Positions 45,376 through 57,193 of a stretch of DNA of 64,000 nt are shown piece by piece. The DNA lies in NCBI GenBank assembly GCA_911728435.2, contig OU452204.1:18538001-18602000 (forward strand), read 5' to 3'. Source of the stretch: Apoderus coryli. Its lineage: Eukaryota; Arthropoda; Insecta; Coleoptera; Attelabidae. Made by a program: the position numbers and the translations under genes. Position 1 is the stretch's first letter; every line of letters starts with the position of its first letter. The notes beneath the pieces are model-generated. The model worked only from the letters and a program-made list of their open reading frames with translations, had not been told where the DNA came from and searched no databases.

Positions 45376-46235
45376 TTATCTTTGTTTTTTTTTTTGTCTG
45401 AAGTTCACTGATTCTCCACTGGAATTTATACCCTGAGTTCCTGATTCTCGTTTAAAAGCCAATGACGGCGACTTATCCAATCTCTCCTCGTACTCCATTT
45501 CACGGATTGCTAGACAGAGTTTAGTAATCCTCCTTTGAGTTTGCTCAAGAGCATGAATGTCCCTCGCGAAATATGGATTCCACACGTGGACGCATATTCT
45601 AGATTCGGACGCACATAAGTTTTATACAGTTTTTCAAAAAGTTCTATGGATGGGTTTTTAAAAGCTTTACACATCATGTACGACACAGCATTAGTCTTCT
45701 TAATTATTTTTGCGATATGATTCGCCCACTTTAAGTCCTTGCTCACTAACACACCTAGGTCTTCCTGTGTCTCTACCACCAACACTATACTGACGTTCAG
45801 GATTGTTCGATCCAATATGCAACACAGAACATTTGCTAGCGTTTAGCTGTAGCAGCCAAGATCCTGCCCATTCTTCCACAATATGCACATCATTTTATAA
45901 CAAATTATGAGAACTCAACGGATTGTTAAATATTTTGATGTCATCTGCAAACAGAACCGACTTCGACTCCAGATAGGTAGGCAGATCCGAAATAAAAATA
46001 TTAAATAACAAAGGTCCCAACACAGATCCCTGAGGCACCCCACTGCTCACCGTATATTCATTTGAAAGTTCTCCCTCAACTCTAACTCTACAAGATCTAC
46101 CCGACAAGAAATCCTCGATCCACTGAAGCAGATTGCCCCGAATGCCGCAATGATCAAGTTTATGCATGAGCCTTCCATGAGGTAGTCTGTCAAAGGCCTT
46201 ACAGAAATCCAAGTACACAACATCAATCGGCGCTC
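45376..46235 (-). pseudogene. CR1/L2-type RT, 3' half
   Basis: From 46218 the minus strand reads [51 protein letters not shown], and the catalytic VLFADDIKIF. After frameshifts come WLLQLNASKCSVLHIG, DLGVLVSKDLKWANHI, YVRPNLEYAS, and VWNPYFARDIHALEQTQRR. The wording differs from the other RT copies (FLSGRSCRV), so this is a separate family. It is 5'-truncated. Confidence 0.88.
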
Positions 46236-46513
46236 GTCTATCTAAAGCTAGGGACCATGAGTCGACGCAGTTTTCCTATTCAAACTTGCCTCGTCAGCAT
46301 TTAGAGTGAATATTCACTTTCTTTTAAATAAATTGATTTGAATTTTGCATGATCTCCCACTGCTTTATTCTGCGGTTCTTTTGAGCCATCTGTATTATCC
46401 GGTTTCAATGCAAAGCTCAAAATCCTTTCAGGGCACTGCAATCCAATCTACAAAACATAAACCCACACTTCCCCATTCCAATGTGCTGTTCAAATAATCG
46501 ACGTTCTGCTGTA

Positions 46514-46830
46514 CAGGGTGTCCCATGTTGGCTGTCCTTACGGGATATCTCGGTTATTTTTAAAGATAGAACCTTGCGGTTTTCGCGAACCTTAGCTACT
46601 TTTTTGTAAAACGAAAGATGCCGCAAACAAAATGGTCATAACACTTTTAGTTTCCGAATTACAAACCGATATTGAAAATATTGCATCTCGGTTACCCTTT
46701 AACTTAGCAGGAAAATAAAAACTGACCTTGATATAGATTTTTGCACAGAATACAGAGGAGTTAAAGGTTCTTTTATTTATTTAAAAATAACCGAGATACC
46801 CTGTAAGGACAGCCTAAATGGGACACCCTT
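46514..46830. mobile_element. MITE with ~50-bp inverted termini, TA flanked
   Basis: The left terminus CAGGGTGTCCCATGTTGGC and the inverted right terminus (GCCTAAATGGGACACCCT) enclose 317 bp. Both inner arms contain AACCGAGAT...CC as complementary blocks. TA is present on the left, and TA-rich sequence on the right. It is non-coding and likely a mariner-type non-autonomous element. Confidence 0.85.
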
Positions 46831-46839
46831 ATATAGATG

Positions 46840-48580
46840 TTACCAAATCATGTTTGTCACCCTGTAGAAACAACTATTAATAATTGTTAAAAATAAAAAG
46901 TAGACACAAAGAAAGAAGTTATAGTATAGTTTGCTATTATAATTAAGTACCTAGAACATATTGTGATTTATACAGGGTGGTTCTCATCTATATTTCTATA
47001 CACCTTGTAGGTACGTAAACTACTTACCTACTTTGTATAGATGCATAGTTGTCTACTGTTCTGACCAAGAAACAAAGAACAAGAATCGCCTTGTTTTTAT
47101 TTGATTTAACGTTGAGTTTATAATAAACTTTTATTGATGTTACGTTGTCATTAATTTATTGTATATTTATGTATGTTTATTAATTCCTGCTTATGCAGGA
47201 ATAATTTATAAATACTAACACTTTATATTATATAACAGTTTTTATATTAAAAAATGTTTTTATGTTGCTAAGTTGTATATTTAGTACGTATAGTAAATGC
47301 AAAACTATATTTTATTTTTGATCTAGAAAGGTCTGATGAAGCTACAACACATAAGTATCGAAACTTTTGATTAAGCGATTATACTGTTAGGTGTTTAATT
47401 GTTCTGATCTCTTATTTTGCCTATTATTTTTTTATTTGTTTTTGCATTTAGTATATAGTTCATATTTTATCGCGCTGTGATTGTTTATTGTTTTAAGATG
47501 TTACATGTTTATTAATTTGATGTAGGAATTAAAATACTCCTATCTGAAATAATGAAAAATAGCACAGATAAATGCGGGGCTCTCTTTTGCTTCATCGTTT
47601 CATCATGGTGCTCTTCCGTTTTGGAAAAATGAAAAGGTCGCAAGCGAATACCGTGGCGGACGCAATATAACGTACGTAGTTGCTCTTTTGTGAAAACATC
47701 ACAAACGTGCAGTGAGATGCTATCGAAAGCGAAGATATTCCATTGGTTTAATATTTAAATGGTTGTCATTGTCCAAACGTTCTCATCAACAACCTCTCTG
47801 GTAATGATTCAGAGCTATTTCAGCAGCTGTTTTTGACTTAAAATAACCTCAAAATTTTAAGTGTGATGCTGCATGTTATTCCATATTTGAATACATCCTC
47901 TCAACAGTTTTGACAATCGGAATTACAAATCCAATTTTCCAAAGAGAGATTTCCAAATATTGCTTACTAACTTATAAAAAATTGACAGTTCTCTATGAAA
48001 AAACCTGCGAACTCACAGAAACATAGAACAGAAAAAGTAAATGTTAACCCCGCATTCATCAAGTAAGATAAGAGTTCTGCCATATTATATTTTTGTAATA
48101 AATAATATTTTTGTTTAAGTACAATAATCAAGACTATATTGACTTTTTAAAATCCTACTAGATTAGGTACATATTATATAGTTTTATTATTTACAAAGCC
48201 TTTTCTTTTTATTGTTTAAACGGATCTCTGAATATTATACAAGTGGAAAATATAAATACTAGAAAACAATTATTATGCATTTGATTTTTTACCTCGAGAT
48301 CAAAAATATCTTTTTCTGAAATCATTACAAAATATTGACATTCTAGCAGCATTTTGAAGTCGCAAAACCTGAATGGAAACACTTTCCAGGCCGACAAAAT
48401 TATTCCCGTACCGTTTTGTTCATAGGTATCGGATTCTAGTCTAGTTAAAGACTTAGGCAGAAGAACAATTGGAATCAACACTGAAAGAGTCTTCAAGGAC
48501 ACGAGAACTAAGAAAGAATCAAATCTTACGTGGATTAAGTATTAACCGAATAATAATTAACTCCAAATTATTACGCGTTA
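46840..48580. other. No gene; one further CTGATGA...CGAAAC motif
   Basis: No coding segment was found. At 47333-47364 CTGATGA is followed by a weak stem and CGAAAC, reminiscent of a hammerhead core, but stem II has a mismatch and stem I is not evident. ACAGGGTGGTTCTCATC at 46973 is a TIR-like end. Confidence 0.4.
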
Positions 48581-48586
48581 TTTTCA

Positions 48587-49621
48587 TTGTTTTCAATTTT
48601 CATTAATGACGTATCCCAGGAACTTACAAGCAACCATTTGATGTTTGCAGACGATCTGAAGTTGTATCATGTTATTCGAGACACTTCGGATTGCGTATTG
48701 TTGCAGCGCGACTTATCTAACCTTGAAGATTGGTGTAACTATAATAAATTGCCTTTAAATATTAATAAATGTAAGTTTGTCATATTTTCGAAATCGCAAA
48801 CTGTTTTTGAATATCGCTATCAGCTGAGTGACACTGCGCTTGAGTCTTGTGATATTGTCAGGGATCTTGGAGTTTACGTCGACACTAATTGTCATTTAGT
48901 TATCATATTCAAAGTATTACCCGAGATGCACTACGCATGCTTGGCTTTTTGTTTCGTGTTACCAAAGATTTTAGTGATATTGAATGTGTAACCAATTTGT
49001 ATTGTGCTCTGGTAAGATCTAAGCTTGAGTACGCATCTATAATATGGTCTCCCATTTACCAATCTCATGCAGGACACATTGAATACATACAGCGCAAATT
49101 CCTGAAATATTTAGCGTTTAAAATTGACGGTAGATTCCCATGTAGAGGATTCGATCATAGAGCACTGCTCGATCGCTTTCAAATGGTTTCGCTGGCTGCT
49201 CGCAGAGTGTATGCCGGACAACTCTTTCTGTTTAAGATTATAAATAGCTTGGTGGACTGTTCAAATCTACTCCGATCGTTAAATTTTAACATACCGCGCC
49301 CCTCTGCGAGGAGTAGACGACTATTTCACGTTCCTGTTTTTCGTACTAATTATGAATCCAAAGCACCACTACTTCGAGCATGCCAAACATGTAACATAGA
49401 AGGATTTAGTCAAGAAATTAACTATTTCAATGAGCCTGTAAGATCTTTCTGCGCTCAATTACCTCGGTTCCTGCAAAATCTGGCCATCTGATGTGTTTGC
49501 GTTTTTGTTTTGTAGGATTATAAATTAGTTTATTATTATAGTAGCTTATTTATTTAGTTATATTGTTTTGTAATTGGGTCTATAACCTGTTAGACAATAA
49601 AGAATATTATTATTATTATTA
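48587..49621 (+). pseudogene. CR1/Jockey-like RT, 3' half with ATT tail
   Basis: It starts inside the palm (IFINDVSQELTS) with the catalytic LMFADDLKLY, then WCNYNKLPLNINKCKFVIFS and DIVRDLGVYVD. After a frameshift at about 48895 a second frame of 200 codons runs through the thumb and C-terminal domain (LVRSKLEYASIIWSPIY, IEYIQRKFLKYLAF, FPCRGFDHRALLDRF) to the stop at 49489-49491. AATAAAGAATATT and an (ATT)n tail finish the element at about 49621. It resembles the 26.3 kb copy. The 5' end is truncated; the intact 3' tail suggests fairly recent integration. Confidence 0.88.
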
Positions 49622-49829
49622 TGTTGTCTGGTCGTTGACTTTTGGTTTTACTTTCTACGATAGCGCCTAAACGCTTTAACCAATTCAGCTAAATTTTGGT
49701 GTATGAGCTTGGAGGAGCCCTAGGATGCACCCATTAGTTTTTGGTTGACATCGCTGTAAAATATCACCAGTATGGTAGTTCGAATCTATAACTCTTGTTA
49801 GAATATAATACGGTAATTTGGTAAAGAAT

Positions 49830-49960
49830 TTTTGGTGTCATTGATACAGCGTACGCTTCGCATGCGGAAGGTTCTGGGTTCGAATCCCAGCTCTGGTAAT
49901 ATTTTTTTTTTTTCTAATTTTTGTATATTCTACTAGTAGAGAAGAAAAAATGTGCCACAA
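49830..49960 (+). repeat. tRNA-Ala-like SINE head, copy 2
   Basis: The tRNA-like block has AGCGTACGCTTCGCATGCGG (anticodon arm, candidate anticodon CGC), then GGTTCGAATCCC as box B with a good T arm, followed by poly-T and CTAATTTTT. The 5' acceptor strand does not pair well, so it is a tRNA-derived repeat rather than a tRNA gene. Upstream (49650-49700) is AGCGCCTAAACGC plus a TTCAGCTAAATTTTG string typical of dispersed insect repeats. Confidence 0.55.
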
Positions 49961-50281
49961 TAAAAGTCCTTTATTACTATTATAATTTCAGCGTGGAGAA
50001 GCTCTCAATTAAATGGGAAAGAGTTGGTTTAGCACTCTACTCGTAACTAATACTAAGTCTTGAATTTTGAGAGTTTGTTACTCATAATGGAATCATTTTA
50101 AACACAAAAAATAAAAGTTTTTAATTTGTATATTCACTTTTTCATCGCTTATTTTCTAGAACAAAAATAATATTATTTCATAATAGAATTTTATATGAAT
50201 TCATTTTCCGTAATTATACAATTCGATAAATGCTATATCTATCTATGAAAATAAAAAAATATTTGTAAAGACACGTAATAA

Positions 50282-53200
50282 CTAACTTTCACCTTCAGTT
50301 CGTTCTTCATCTCTCGATTTATCTTTCTTCTTCTTTTTCTTCTTCTCTTTTTTGGGCTGCTGTAAAAAATAATAAAACATGCTTGACGTTCCTTAATAAT
50401 TGAAAAGAGAGATCAGAGTATATTTAGTTACAATCATATATTGGAGAAAGAGATGGAGGACTATCTCTAAAAAAAGAGATCCGACTTTATTAGAGAGATA
50501 GAATGATTTGCTTTGATTTCATTGAATTTCCATGTTTAACATACCTCGTCATCAGCAGTTGCAGCTGCGCCTTCTGATGTTTCCTGAACTGATTCAGAGG
50601 ATTTACCATTTGTTTCCTCTTCCTCTGCTTCCTTTTTCCTCTTCTTCTTTTTCTTTTCCTTTGTCGGCGACTCTTCTGTCACTTCCTCCGTGGATGCATC
50701 CAATTTACGCTGAAAAATACATTACATTGTAGTTTGGCTTCTTTCAGAAAGTGTTAGTCCATTCAAAAATGGCTTGATAAACATCCCACCTCTGCTCCAT
50801 CGAGACAAATGGTAGAGAAACGCAGTGGACGCCCAAATGAGGATTTTATTTCAGAAAACGTCAAAAAAATTCACAAATTAGTTATGAACGATCGGAAATT
50901 GAAGGTGTACGAGCTAGCAGATATTGTAAAGATATCAGATGGTAGTGTTTTTACCATTTTACACCAACATTTGGGTATGCGAAAGCTCTGTGCAAAGTGG
51001 GTGCCACGTGAGCTCACCGTGGACCAAAAACAACAACGAATTGATGGAATTCTATCAACGATATGTGACAATGGATGAAACAACACCTCCAAAAAGGAAC
51101 CACCATCAACAGCGACTGATACTGTCCACTTTTTGATCGATTTTAAGGCGAAATCGCAAAGAAACGGCCACATTTGCAAAGGAAGAAAGTGTATTCTCCA
51201 GATTTAGCCCCCAGCGACTTCTTCCTAGAGGTTTTAAAAATGTTGAAGGAAGATAGGACTCTTACACTTCTATTAAGCTTGCTCAACTGTATATACAAGA
51301 CCGGAGTAATCCCTAAAGACTGGTTCAAGTCAACCTTCGTTGCTATGCCAAAGAAGGCTAATTGTAAATACTGTAAAGATTACAGAACAATCAGTTTAAT
51401 GAGCCATGTATTAAAGTTGTTCATTCCAGAATATACAGCAAGTGTGAGGAAAACATTGGCAGGTCTCAGTTTGGTTTTAAAAGCGGTTTCGGTACAAGGG
51501 AGGCGGGGTTTAGCGTCCAGGTTCTCTTACAACGATGCCGGGACGTGACCGTAGATGTATCTGCCTGTTTCGTAGACTACGAGAGGGCATTCGACACTGT
51601 TCAACACGATAAATTAATAGCTATACTGAACGATATAGGTCTGGACGAACGGGACGTTCGGATAATAGCCAACTTGTACTGGAATCAGACAGCTGACATT
51701 AGAATTAACGGCCAGACATCTGAAGAAGTGCCCATTATGAGAGGAGTTAGACAAGACTGTGTGCTCTCCCCCCTTCTGTTTAACTTATATGCAGAAAAAA
51801 TTTTCAGAGAAGCCGTCGAAGACAGAACAGAGGGTACAATTGCTAATGGAATAGTCATCAACAATCTAAGATATGCGGACGACACGGTCCTACTAGCAAC
51901 AGATAAAGATGATCTACAGACACTGTTATCAGCGGTAACAGACCGCAGCCAACAAATGGGTCTACGATTAAATATAAAGAAGACCAAATGGATGGTTGTC
52001 AGCAAAAACAAAAATATAGCTGACAACTTAACAGATATTAGCATAAATGGAGAAATAGTGGAAAGAGTACAAAAATACAAATACCTGGGCTGCTGGGTGA
52101 ATGAAGAATGGGATCTAACTCAAGAAATCAAAAGCAGAATAGAGCAACCGAGAACATCATTTAAGAACATGCAGAAAGTGTTAACCAACAGAGCTCTAAG
52201 AATTCCCCCAAGAATACGCATATTGCGTTGCTATGTCTTCAGCATATTGTTCTATGGGATGGAAGCATGGACCCTCACTGAGGCAATGGTAGGAGGATTG
52301 AGGCTTTCGAAATGTGGGCTTACCAAAGAATGCTGAAGATATCATGGTTGGACAGAGTGACGAATGAAGCGGTTCTACAGCGTATGAATAAAGAAAGAGA
52401 GGTGCTTAGCTTAATACCAAAAAGAAAAAAGCTAGAGTACTTTGTTGCCCACGTAATGAGAAATCCGAAATATGAATTGCTTCATATAGTCATTCAAGGA
52501 AAAATAGAGAGAAAGCGTGGTCCTGGTCGCCGAAGAACATCGTGGCTCAGGAATCTTCGCCAGTGGTATGGAGTAAGCACTACGACACTGTTTAGGTCTG
52601 CTGTGGACAAAGTGAAGATCATGCGACTGATCGCCAATGTTCTGGGAGGACACGGCACTTGAAGAAGAAGACTTCCTCGAGTTTTGTCAAAATTTTGTTG
52701 AATGACCTTATAGGAGTAACTATCTATCTTGATGTAAAAATTCTCTAATGACAGAAGGCTGGTACAGGACAAACTAATATAATTTGTAAAGTATTGCGTT
52801 TAAAAAGTTGTAACAAACTTGAGCAATGATTCAAAATTGTATCAGTTGTTAAAACACATGATAACATTGAAAAAATCGATATTTCTCAATGTCAGTACAG
52901 GTTTAATTCAGTTTATTTTGCCAGAACTTCACTAAGATAAAAATATATGGCAAATAAATTTTTAACGTAATCCATGAGAATTCTGGCATATAAAACAACA
53001 TTTTACAACGTTGCAAATTTACCTTTTTCGAGGATTCTTCTTCATCCCCAGATTTTGAGGCAGGAACGTTTGGTACTACTGGCTCCAAAGTTTTTGCACT
53101 AAAACAAATTAACCCATTTACCTAAAACTGCTTAAAACATTCAAAAAAGATATACTCACGCAGCTAAATCTACATAACTATTTAACCATTCTTTCGGTGT

Positions 53201-56119
53201 ACTTTCATTAGGTTTTCCATATTTATCCAACTGTCCTTTCGCCATAAGCATCTTTTTTTGCGTTGCCCTTTGTCCCAACCCCCATTTTCTTGGATATGTG
53301 TCCCTTTCCATAATTACCCTGTAAACAGTAGATACGCATATGAACACTGAACAAAGTACATAACGTAACTAATAACTTACCTCTTAATTTTTGCTACCAC
53401 GCCATGGTCACAGCTGGCTATTGTAGCTGTAGTCATCTGAGCTATCGCTAAAGCTACAGCTTCTCCCTTTGTCGTTACGATCACTATTTCTTCATTGAGT
53501 TCAATATTATCTTCATACCTTAATATACCTGGTAATAAAATTTTTGCCCCATAACACACCGCATTTACCTAAAAATCATTGATAAGTTTACTCATTTATC
53601 TTAGCATTTAAATTTGGATTCTATACTCACCGAACTGTCTTTCATTATTATACGTTTATGATTAATAAGTAGTCCTTCCAAAGGCTTAACAACACGTCGC
53701 AAGAAAGTTTCGTCCTTATGATTATCGTACAACCTAAAAATGAATTTTTATACATGAAATGTATATAGCTATTAACAATGTCAGTGTGTTAGACGCTCTT
53801 AGCTTACTTCTTTCGTTTGTATTATTAATTTGCAGTGTGCAAAAAGTAGTCTTTGATGTCTTTCAATTAAAGATCGAGACTGCACATAAGAAGCAAGGTA
53901 AGTGCGATTTAAAAGAAGTTCCATATAAGTGCCACGGCAGTCCAATTGGTAGAACACCTGACCGGAAATCGGGAGATGTGGGTTCAAATCCCTCGTCACG
54001 GTTTTATTTTAATTCGTTCGCTATAATGTGCCAATCTGAACATTGGTAACTATTATTTGCATAAAACTGTTGGTTTGTTATATTTGTTTTGAGGCGAAAA
54101 TTATTTCTGAAGAGTCGTTTTTTAATTTTGCATTGAAGAGTAAATATAATAAATGAAAATAATTTCGTGGCAAAGCGGACTAAAATGTTGGTTTTACCTA
54201 CACAAGGAATTTTGTTTAATTTAGCAGGGCCCCAGTCTAATTAAATAGAACCAGACCGAGGCATGGGTCGACAGATACTGACGAATTCGTTTCGCTCTTG
54301 TTATCCTCCTTATCCTATTGGATACACAACAGTAGACACATGTAAACACGTATCATCTACATGTACATAGTAATGCATATCCTATACCATGCAGAGGCCG
54401 AACAAACTCAATGTATAGGTAAAACCAGTCGTATAAATAGAAATAAATATAAATAAAAATAGTATGAACACAAAACGATAGCAGGAGACCATTTTATCCT
54501 TCTGCCAGCATCTCCCAAATATTTGGGTATCAGCAGAAGCTGGCAGAAGGATAAAATGGTCTCCTGCTAGCGTTTTGTGTTCATACTATTTTTATTTATA
54601 TTTATTTCTATTTATACGACTGGCTTTACCTATACATTGAGTTTGTTCGGCCTCTACATGGTATAGGATATGCATTACTATGTACATGTAGATGATACGT
54701 GTTTACATGTGTCTACTGTTGTGTATCCTATTGTGCTTAAATACAGGCCGATATTTGTAGATGGGCAACGAATATGGTACTCTGACGAGCTCATAACAAG
54801 AGCGAAACGAATTCGCCAGTATCTGTCGACCCATGCCTCGGTCTGGTTTCCCTGCTAAATTAAACAAAATTCCTTTCATTTATTTTCATTTATTATATTT
54901 ACGGACATGAAATCCTTTTAATTAAGTAGATATGTTGTTGGGTGTTTAGTTACCAGATATCATAAAAACTAGTAAAGGATTAAAGAAATAAAAACATTTA
55001 AAATGCTCACCATTTGGCGTCTAAAACATCATGCATTGTAGACATGTCATCCATTTCAGTTTGAATACCAGAACGCACCCTTCTCAATTCCATCATTTGA
55101 CCACCCACACCCAAAACTAAACCTAAATGTACACACATGGTTCGAATGTAGGATCCGGCTTCACAACTAACCCAGAAAACACCTAAGAAAATATAAATTT
55201 AATTTAAAAAACGTTCCACACATTTTTCTTGTTGAACTTACCCATATTTCTAGCCTCATCGTAATCAAACAATTTGCTCTCATACACTGTCCTGACACGG
55301 AGCTGTCGTTTAACAGCCGATATCAAAGGCGGTCGCTGGAACAAAGCCCCTTTAAGTTTCTCCAAGCCCTGAACAACTTTCTTAATACCACCCTCCACCG
55401 GAGAATGCAACTTGAATACAGCCACATACTCCTTACCAGCGGATTGCTGCGATTTTACCAAACGAGTTGCTCTATCAATACAAACAATTAGACAACCTAA
55501 AAATGTAAAGGAACTCTTAATAAGCATTGCTAATTTAATACAAATATAGAAATTATTTCAGTACCTGTTACTTTAGGATCCAAAGTGCCAGAATGTCCTG
55601 TCTTTTCAACTTTTAAAATGCGTTTAATCCATGCAACCACTTCATGGCTGCTTGGATTACTAGGTTTATCTAAATTTATGAAACCTGTTTTAATATATTC
55701 AGATAGATCTCGTCTTAAAGGTGACGAACCGCTTGGTATGGGCACATAATGATTTGTTCTCACGTTGAGACGATCGAAATTCTAGAAAAATAATTCATAA
55801 CGAACAACGTTTTAAACACAAAGGAGTTTAACAATATTTGATCTGCATACTTAAATAATTATAAAAGGCGGAATAACCTCAATTCACCTTGTGCTAAATA
55901 AACCAACACAATAACTTACCTTTAACAATAGCGGCCATTTGGATGTATCGAGTTTTGCGGATAATTCTGAGGGTTCCACAGTGAAGTCTCGCTCTTTCTG
56001 TAACTCCCCAAGTCTTTCTTGTTTACTTTTCTTCTTTTTCTTTATCTCTGTAGTTACAAATATAGTATTAGAATATAGAACACAACGTTTTATTAAAGTT
56101 ATTTACCTGTTTCAGCCAT
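50282..56119 (-). CDS. DKC1: Dyskerin, H/ACA ribonucleoprotein pseudouridine synthase
   Basis: Eleven coding exons on the minus strand: 56119-56107, 56047-55920, 55781-55565, 55496-55242, 55182-55011, 53733-53631, 53568-53381, 53318-53160, 53098-53023, 50709-50545 and 50359-50282. All phases close, giving 517 residues (human about 514). The N-terminus MAET leads into a lysine-rich segment and the dyskerin-like region. The TruB domain follows with [12 protein letters not shown], its catalytic Asp at about residue 115. [20 protein letters not shown] and [20 protein letters not shown] come next. The PUA domain (about residues 295-370, [14 protein letters not shown]) binds the ACA end of the guide RNA. 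The C-terminus is two lysine/glutamate-rich exons, a nucleolar targeting type tail. Dyskerin modifies rRNA and snRNA uridines as part of H/ACA RNPs with Nop10, Nhp2 and Gar1. The fly orthologue is Nop60B. Introns 5 and 9 carry mobile elements. Confidence 0.96.
50809..51232 (+). pseudogene. mariner transposase fragment in dyskerin intron 9
   Basis: The plus-strand frame reads [20 protein letters not shown], then [20 protein letters not shown] (HTH), a degraded region with [10 protein letters not shown] (first Asp), and [12 protein letters not shown] (third Asp) at about 51195-51228. The middle with the second Asp is deleted and the frame changes twice. It is antisense to dyskerin and is cut at its right end by the RTE-like insertion. 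Confidence 0.8.
51240..52680 (+). pseudogene. RTE-like non-LTR retrotransposon in dyskerin intron 9
   Basis: This is RT domain sequence: [32 protein letters not shown], a frameshift at about 51450-51545, [48 protein letters not shown] (catalytic), [12 protein letters not shown], and [13 protein letters not shown]. After a shift at about 52310 it continues with [40 protein letters not shown] and a short C-terminus. The 3' end is GAAGAAGAAG at about 52663-52672. The style ([27 protein letters not shown]) fits the RTE-type endonuclease/RT elements common in insects. A 5' truncation removed the endonuclease. GACTTCTTCCT on the left and GACTTCCTCGAG on the right may be a diverged target duplication in the older mariner copy. 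Confidence 0.87.
53932..54001 (+). tRNA. tRNA-like sequence (pseudo-tRNA) in dyskerin intron 5
   Basis: A 70-nt stretch has a D-arm-like AGTCCAATTGGTAGAAC, a possible anticodon stem CCTGA/TCGGG with loop CCGGAAA (anticodon GGA, but position 33 is C instead of T), and a T-arm with GGTTCAAATCC. The acceptor CCACGGC/GTCACGG has two mismatches. Box A and box B elements are recognisable. It is opposite in strand to dyskerin. It is more probably a tRNA pseudogene or a tRNA-derived repeat head than a functional gene. Confidence 0.4.
54206..54873. mobile_element. 668-bp foldback element in dyskerin intron 5
   Basis: The left arm from 54206 (GGAATTTTG) to about 54512 pairs with the right arm from about 54537 to 54873 (CAAAATTCC). 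The ~48 bp next to the centre (GTATGAACACAAAACG...) is nearly identical on both sides. The right arm carries an extra ~60 bp near 54733-54795 absent from the left, so the left arm is a deletion derivative or the right arm gained sequence. The loop is only about 25 bp. No coding capacity was recognised. Confidence 0.88.
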
Positions 56120-56864
56120 TGCAGCTTAAATTTAACACCAGAATACAACAAAATATATTATTAAAGTTAACAAACACGTGTTCACATTTGTTTCACACCA
56201 ACTTACACACTTAGCGTGCGGCAAAGTTTAAGGTTATGTTGTGATTGGTGGGATTTTGAAACTGAGACTGAGGTTGGCTTTGGCAGTTGGCAAACAATGT
56301 TGCTAGCAAAGAAATTAGATAATATGTCAAAGTCAAAAAGAGAGGTTAAATACTATTACCCCCACTCTATGTTTTAAACATTAAAACCTTAGACAAGAAC
56401 TAATCTAAGATTCAAACGATAGGCGTTATGCTTCTACAGCTGATTCGACTCACTTCAGAAGATGATTACTTAAAATTTAAATTGTTAATGGCGGATTGTA
56501 ATTTACACAAACAATTGTAGGCATTACGTAACGTTAGGGGAAGAATAAATGCAAACAAAATACAAATTTAATTAGTATTTCCTTAATATTAGGTCATTGA
56601 GTTATGTGCTGCCTAAAACTCATAGTACAAACGGCCATAAAACACATAGAGTGTGTAGAGCTTACAATATCATTTTTCTCATAACATTCATATCGAATTT
56701 CCCAAAACAGGTATGCGACTTGTTGGAACAAAAAATGAATAAGTTTATAGTTGTTATAATGTAATTGTGCAGTAAAAAATGATATGGGGTGGGGATAAAA
56801 CTTCTCTAAAAATAATTAAACTCTGAGATTGAGATCAGTCCGCCTTGTTGTAACGTTTCATCCT
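56120..56864. other. Dyskerin upstream region, part of the divergent intergenic space
   Basis: No gene is seen. It presumably contains the dyskerin promoter. No TATA box is evident near the start codon, which suits a housekeeping gene. TTCATCCT at 56857-56864 is one copy of the hAT MITE target duplication. Confidence 0.4.
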
Positions 56865-57171
56865 TAGGGATGCTAAAATACTTGTCTAAAAAGTATCGAT
56901 ACTCTTAGGTATCGGTATCGAAACTGTACGCAACACTTTTAACAATAAAACTGTTGAATGTATATTAGATTTTGTGTTACATAACATAGGACAGAGGCCG
57001 CCAACCTTCTGAATGTATTGATCACCAAATAATGTACAATAATTATTTTCGATACCGATACTGCTACGAAAGTATCGATACCAACTTGGAATCGTTCTAC
57101 AAGTATCGATACCAAAAATACTCGATACTGCAGCAAAAGTATCGATACTCTCAAAGTATCGTTCATCCCTA
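56865..57171. mobile_element. hAT-type MITE, 307 bp, with four TATCGATA sites
   Basis: The element starts TAGGGATG and ends CATCCCTA as inverted termini, flanked by a perfect 8-bp direct duplication TTCATCCT (56857-56864 and 57172-57179). An 8-bp target duplication is the hallmark of hAT elements. The interior carries TATCGATA four times (56894, 57073, 57104, 57140) plus degenerate copies, likely subterminal transposase-binding repeats. The same octamer is the DRE core bound by DREF in flies, so the element could influence the flanking dyskerin and MRPL27 promoters; that is inference. No coding sequence. Confidence 0.88.
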
Positions 57172-57193
57172 TTCATCCTTTGACAACGAAATT

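Noticed and set aside
50360..50544. Possible intronic snoRNA in dyskerin intron 10
   Set aside because: Host introns of dyskerin often carry snoRNAs, but I saw no convincing C/D boxes or H/ACA hinge and ACA at the right spacing.
51685..52080. 131-codon open frame on the minus strand inside dyskerin intron 9
   Set aside because: Complement of the RTE-like YADD region; a shadow frame.
54670..54858. Small open frame in the right arm of the foldback element
   Set aside because: No motif; part of the frame is simply the inverted-arm sequence, and the left arm does not preserve it.
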